A stretch of DNA of 24,797 bases, taken from NCBI GenBank assembly GCA_046155815.1, contig JBJXFY010000424.1:1-24797 (forward strand), written 5' to 3'. The translations under genes were made by a program, and so were the position numbers. This stretch comes from JBJXFY01 sp046155815 (GTDB lineage Bacteria > Verrucomicrobiota > Verrucomicrobiia > Limisphaerales > CAIMTB01). Positions 24,222-24,797 of the stretch are shown piece by piece (within the stretch, counting starts at the first letter, position 1; each line of letters starts with the position of its first letter). The notes under the pieces were generated by a model. It was given only the letters and a program-made list of their open reading frames with translations. It was not told the origin of the DNA and did no database searches.

Positions 24222-24797
24222 ATGGCCATGCTCATCACGCGTACCCTCATTCCAGTCTTCCTCCTCGCTTCCCTCGGTGCGGCCGAGCCGCCGCGGGCGG
24301 CGCGCAGCGTCCACCTCGGCTGGCTGGCGCCGGACGCGGAGGCGTTCCACGTCGAAATGGTGGTCGAGCAGACCACGCCGGGCAGCTTCTTCATGGCCGC
24401 CGGCTGGGACACGGGCTACTTCGGCGTCCAGGAACTTACGGAGGGGAAGCACGTCGCGATCTTCTCCGTCTGGGATCCGACCGCGGGCGACGACCCAAAT
24501 GCGGTGAAGACCGAGGAGCGCGTCGAGCTGCTGCACGAGGGAGCCGGCGTGCGGATCAAGCGCTTCGGTGGCGAGGGCACCGGCGGGCAGTGCATGACGG
24601 ACTTCGCGTGGACGGTGGGCGGGACGAATCGCTTCCTCGTCGTCGGCCGGCCGCAGGATCAGAAGACGGCCTACGAGGGCCACCTGTACGACCCGGCGAC
24701 GAAGGGCTGGCGGCATCTCGTCACCTTCCGCACACGCACCGGCGGCCGGGCGCGGCGAGCTGGTCCTCGACCATCGCCGCGCGCTGCGCCGTCCAGT
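24222..24797 (+). CDS. DUF3472 domain secreted protein, 3' end off the window
   Basis: From the ATG at 24222 (a second ATG follows two codons later) the frame stays open to the right edge, giving 192 codons. A short signal peptide is visible (LITRTLIPVFLLASLGAAE). The mature part has family-like blocks: FHVEMVVEQTTPGSFFMAAG, then GYFGVQELTEGKHVAIFSVW, then RIKRFGGEGTGGQCMTDFAW, then YEGHLYDPATKGWRHLVTF. These match the DUF3472 domain common in secreted proteins of Verrucomicrobiota and Planctomycetota, whose function is unknown. From about 24741 the reading becomes Arg/Pro/Ala-rich and no longer family-like, while the next frame reads ELVLDHRR, suggesting a frameshift or sequence error near the edge. 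Confidence 0.8.
   Translation, partial: MAMLITRTLIPVFLLASLGAAEPPRAARSVHLGWLAPDAEAFHVEMVVEQTTPGSFFMAAGWDTGYFGVQELTEGKHVAIFSVWDPTAGDDPNAVKTEERVELLHEGAGVRIKRFGGEGTGGQCMTDFAWTVGGTNRFLVVGRPQDQKTAYEGHLYDPATKGWRHLVTFRTRTGGRARRAGPRPSPRAAPSS

Noticed and set aside
1..24797. CRISPR arrays, tRNA or rRNA genes, insertion sequences, integrases or phage genes
   Set aside because: No regularly spaced direct repeats, cloverleaf sequences, transposase or integrase motifs were seen on either strand.

Overview
The window is GC-rich bacterial DNA with few recognisable Shine-Dalgarno sites. The gene content fits a Verrucomicrobiota-type genome (Pedosphaera/Limisphaera-like): a PEP-CTERM-like secreted protein, a DUF3472 protein, a DUF362 protein, a very large secreted dehydrogenase/cytochrome with repeated modules, a C-terminal domain ending in a FYRLR-like motif, and palindromic intergenic elements. 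This assignment is inferred from gene content and style; there is no rRNA or other marker gene.

Region 1 (1-11505, minus strand) is a tightly packed exopolysaccharide or O-antigen-like operon. In transcription order it holds a GT4 glycosyltransferase, a Wzy-like polymerase, a SAM methyltransferase, a second GT4, a GT2, an FkbM methyltransferase, a WecG/TagA/CpsF glycosyltransferase, an AlgD/UDP-glucose-type nucleotide-sugar dehydrogenase, a DUF362 protein and a PaaK/CapK-like adenylate-forming enzyme that runs off the left edge. Most junctions are overlaps or gaps of 4-32 bp.

Region 2 (11573-15567, plus strand) diverges from that operon across a 67-bp gap. It carries a Wzx-like flippase, two more SAM methyltransferases and a small secreted protein with a PEP-CTERM-like tail. 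The two arms together supply sugar-acid precursor synthesis, glycosyl transfer, methylation, flipping and polymerisation of a surface polysaccharide. No initiating phosphoglycosyltransferase, export channel, co-polymerase or exosortase is visible, so those would lie outside the window.

Region 3 (15568-16162) has no intact gene. It holds a possible decayed prepilin-like fragment, a 16-bp perfect palindrome and a terminator-like hairpin that ends just before the next start codon.

Region 4 (16163-22000, plus) is one 1945-residue secreted protein. It combines a PQQ-type sugar/sorbosone dehydrogenase domain, an SO2930-like diheme cytochrome c domain with two CxxCH sites, a beta-sandwich-like segment, an Ig-like domain and five copies of a roughly 155-residue module. 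It is the most striking object in the window.

Region 5 (22001-24797) contains a palindromic element at the convergent gene end, a minus-strand O-antigen ligase/polymerase-like membrane protein with C-terminal TPRs, and the start of a plus-strand DUF3472 protein cut by the right edge.
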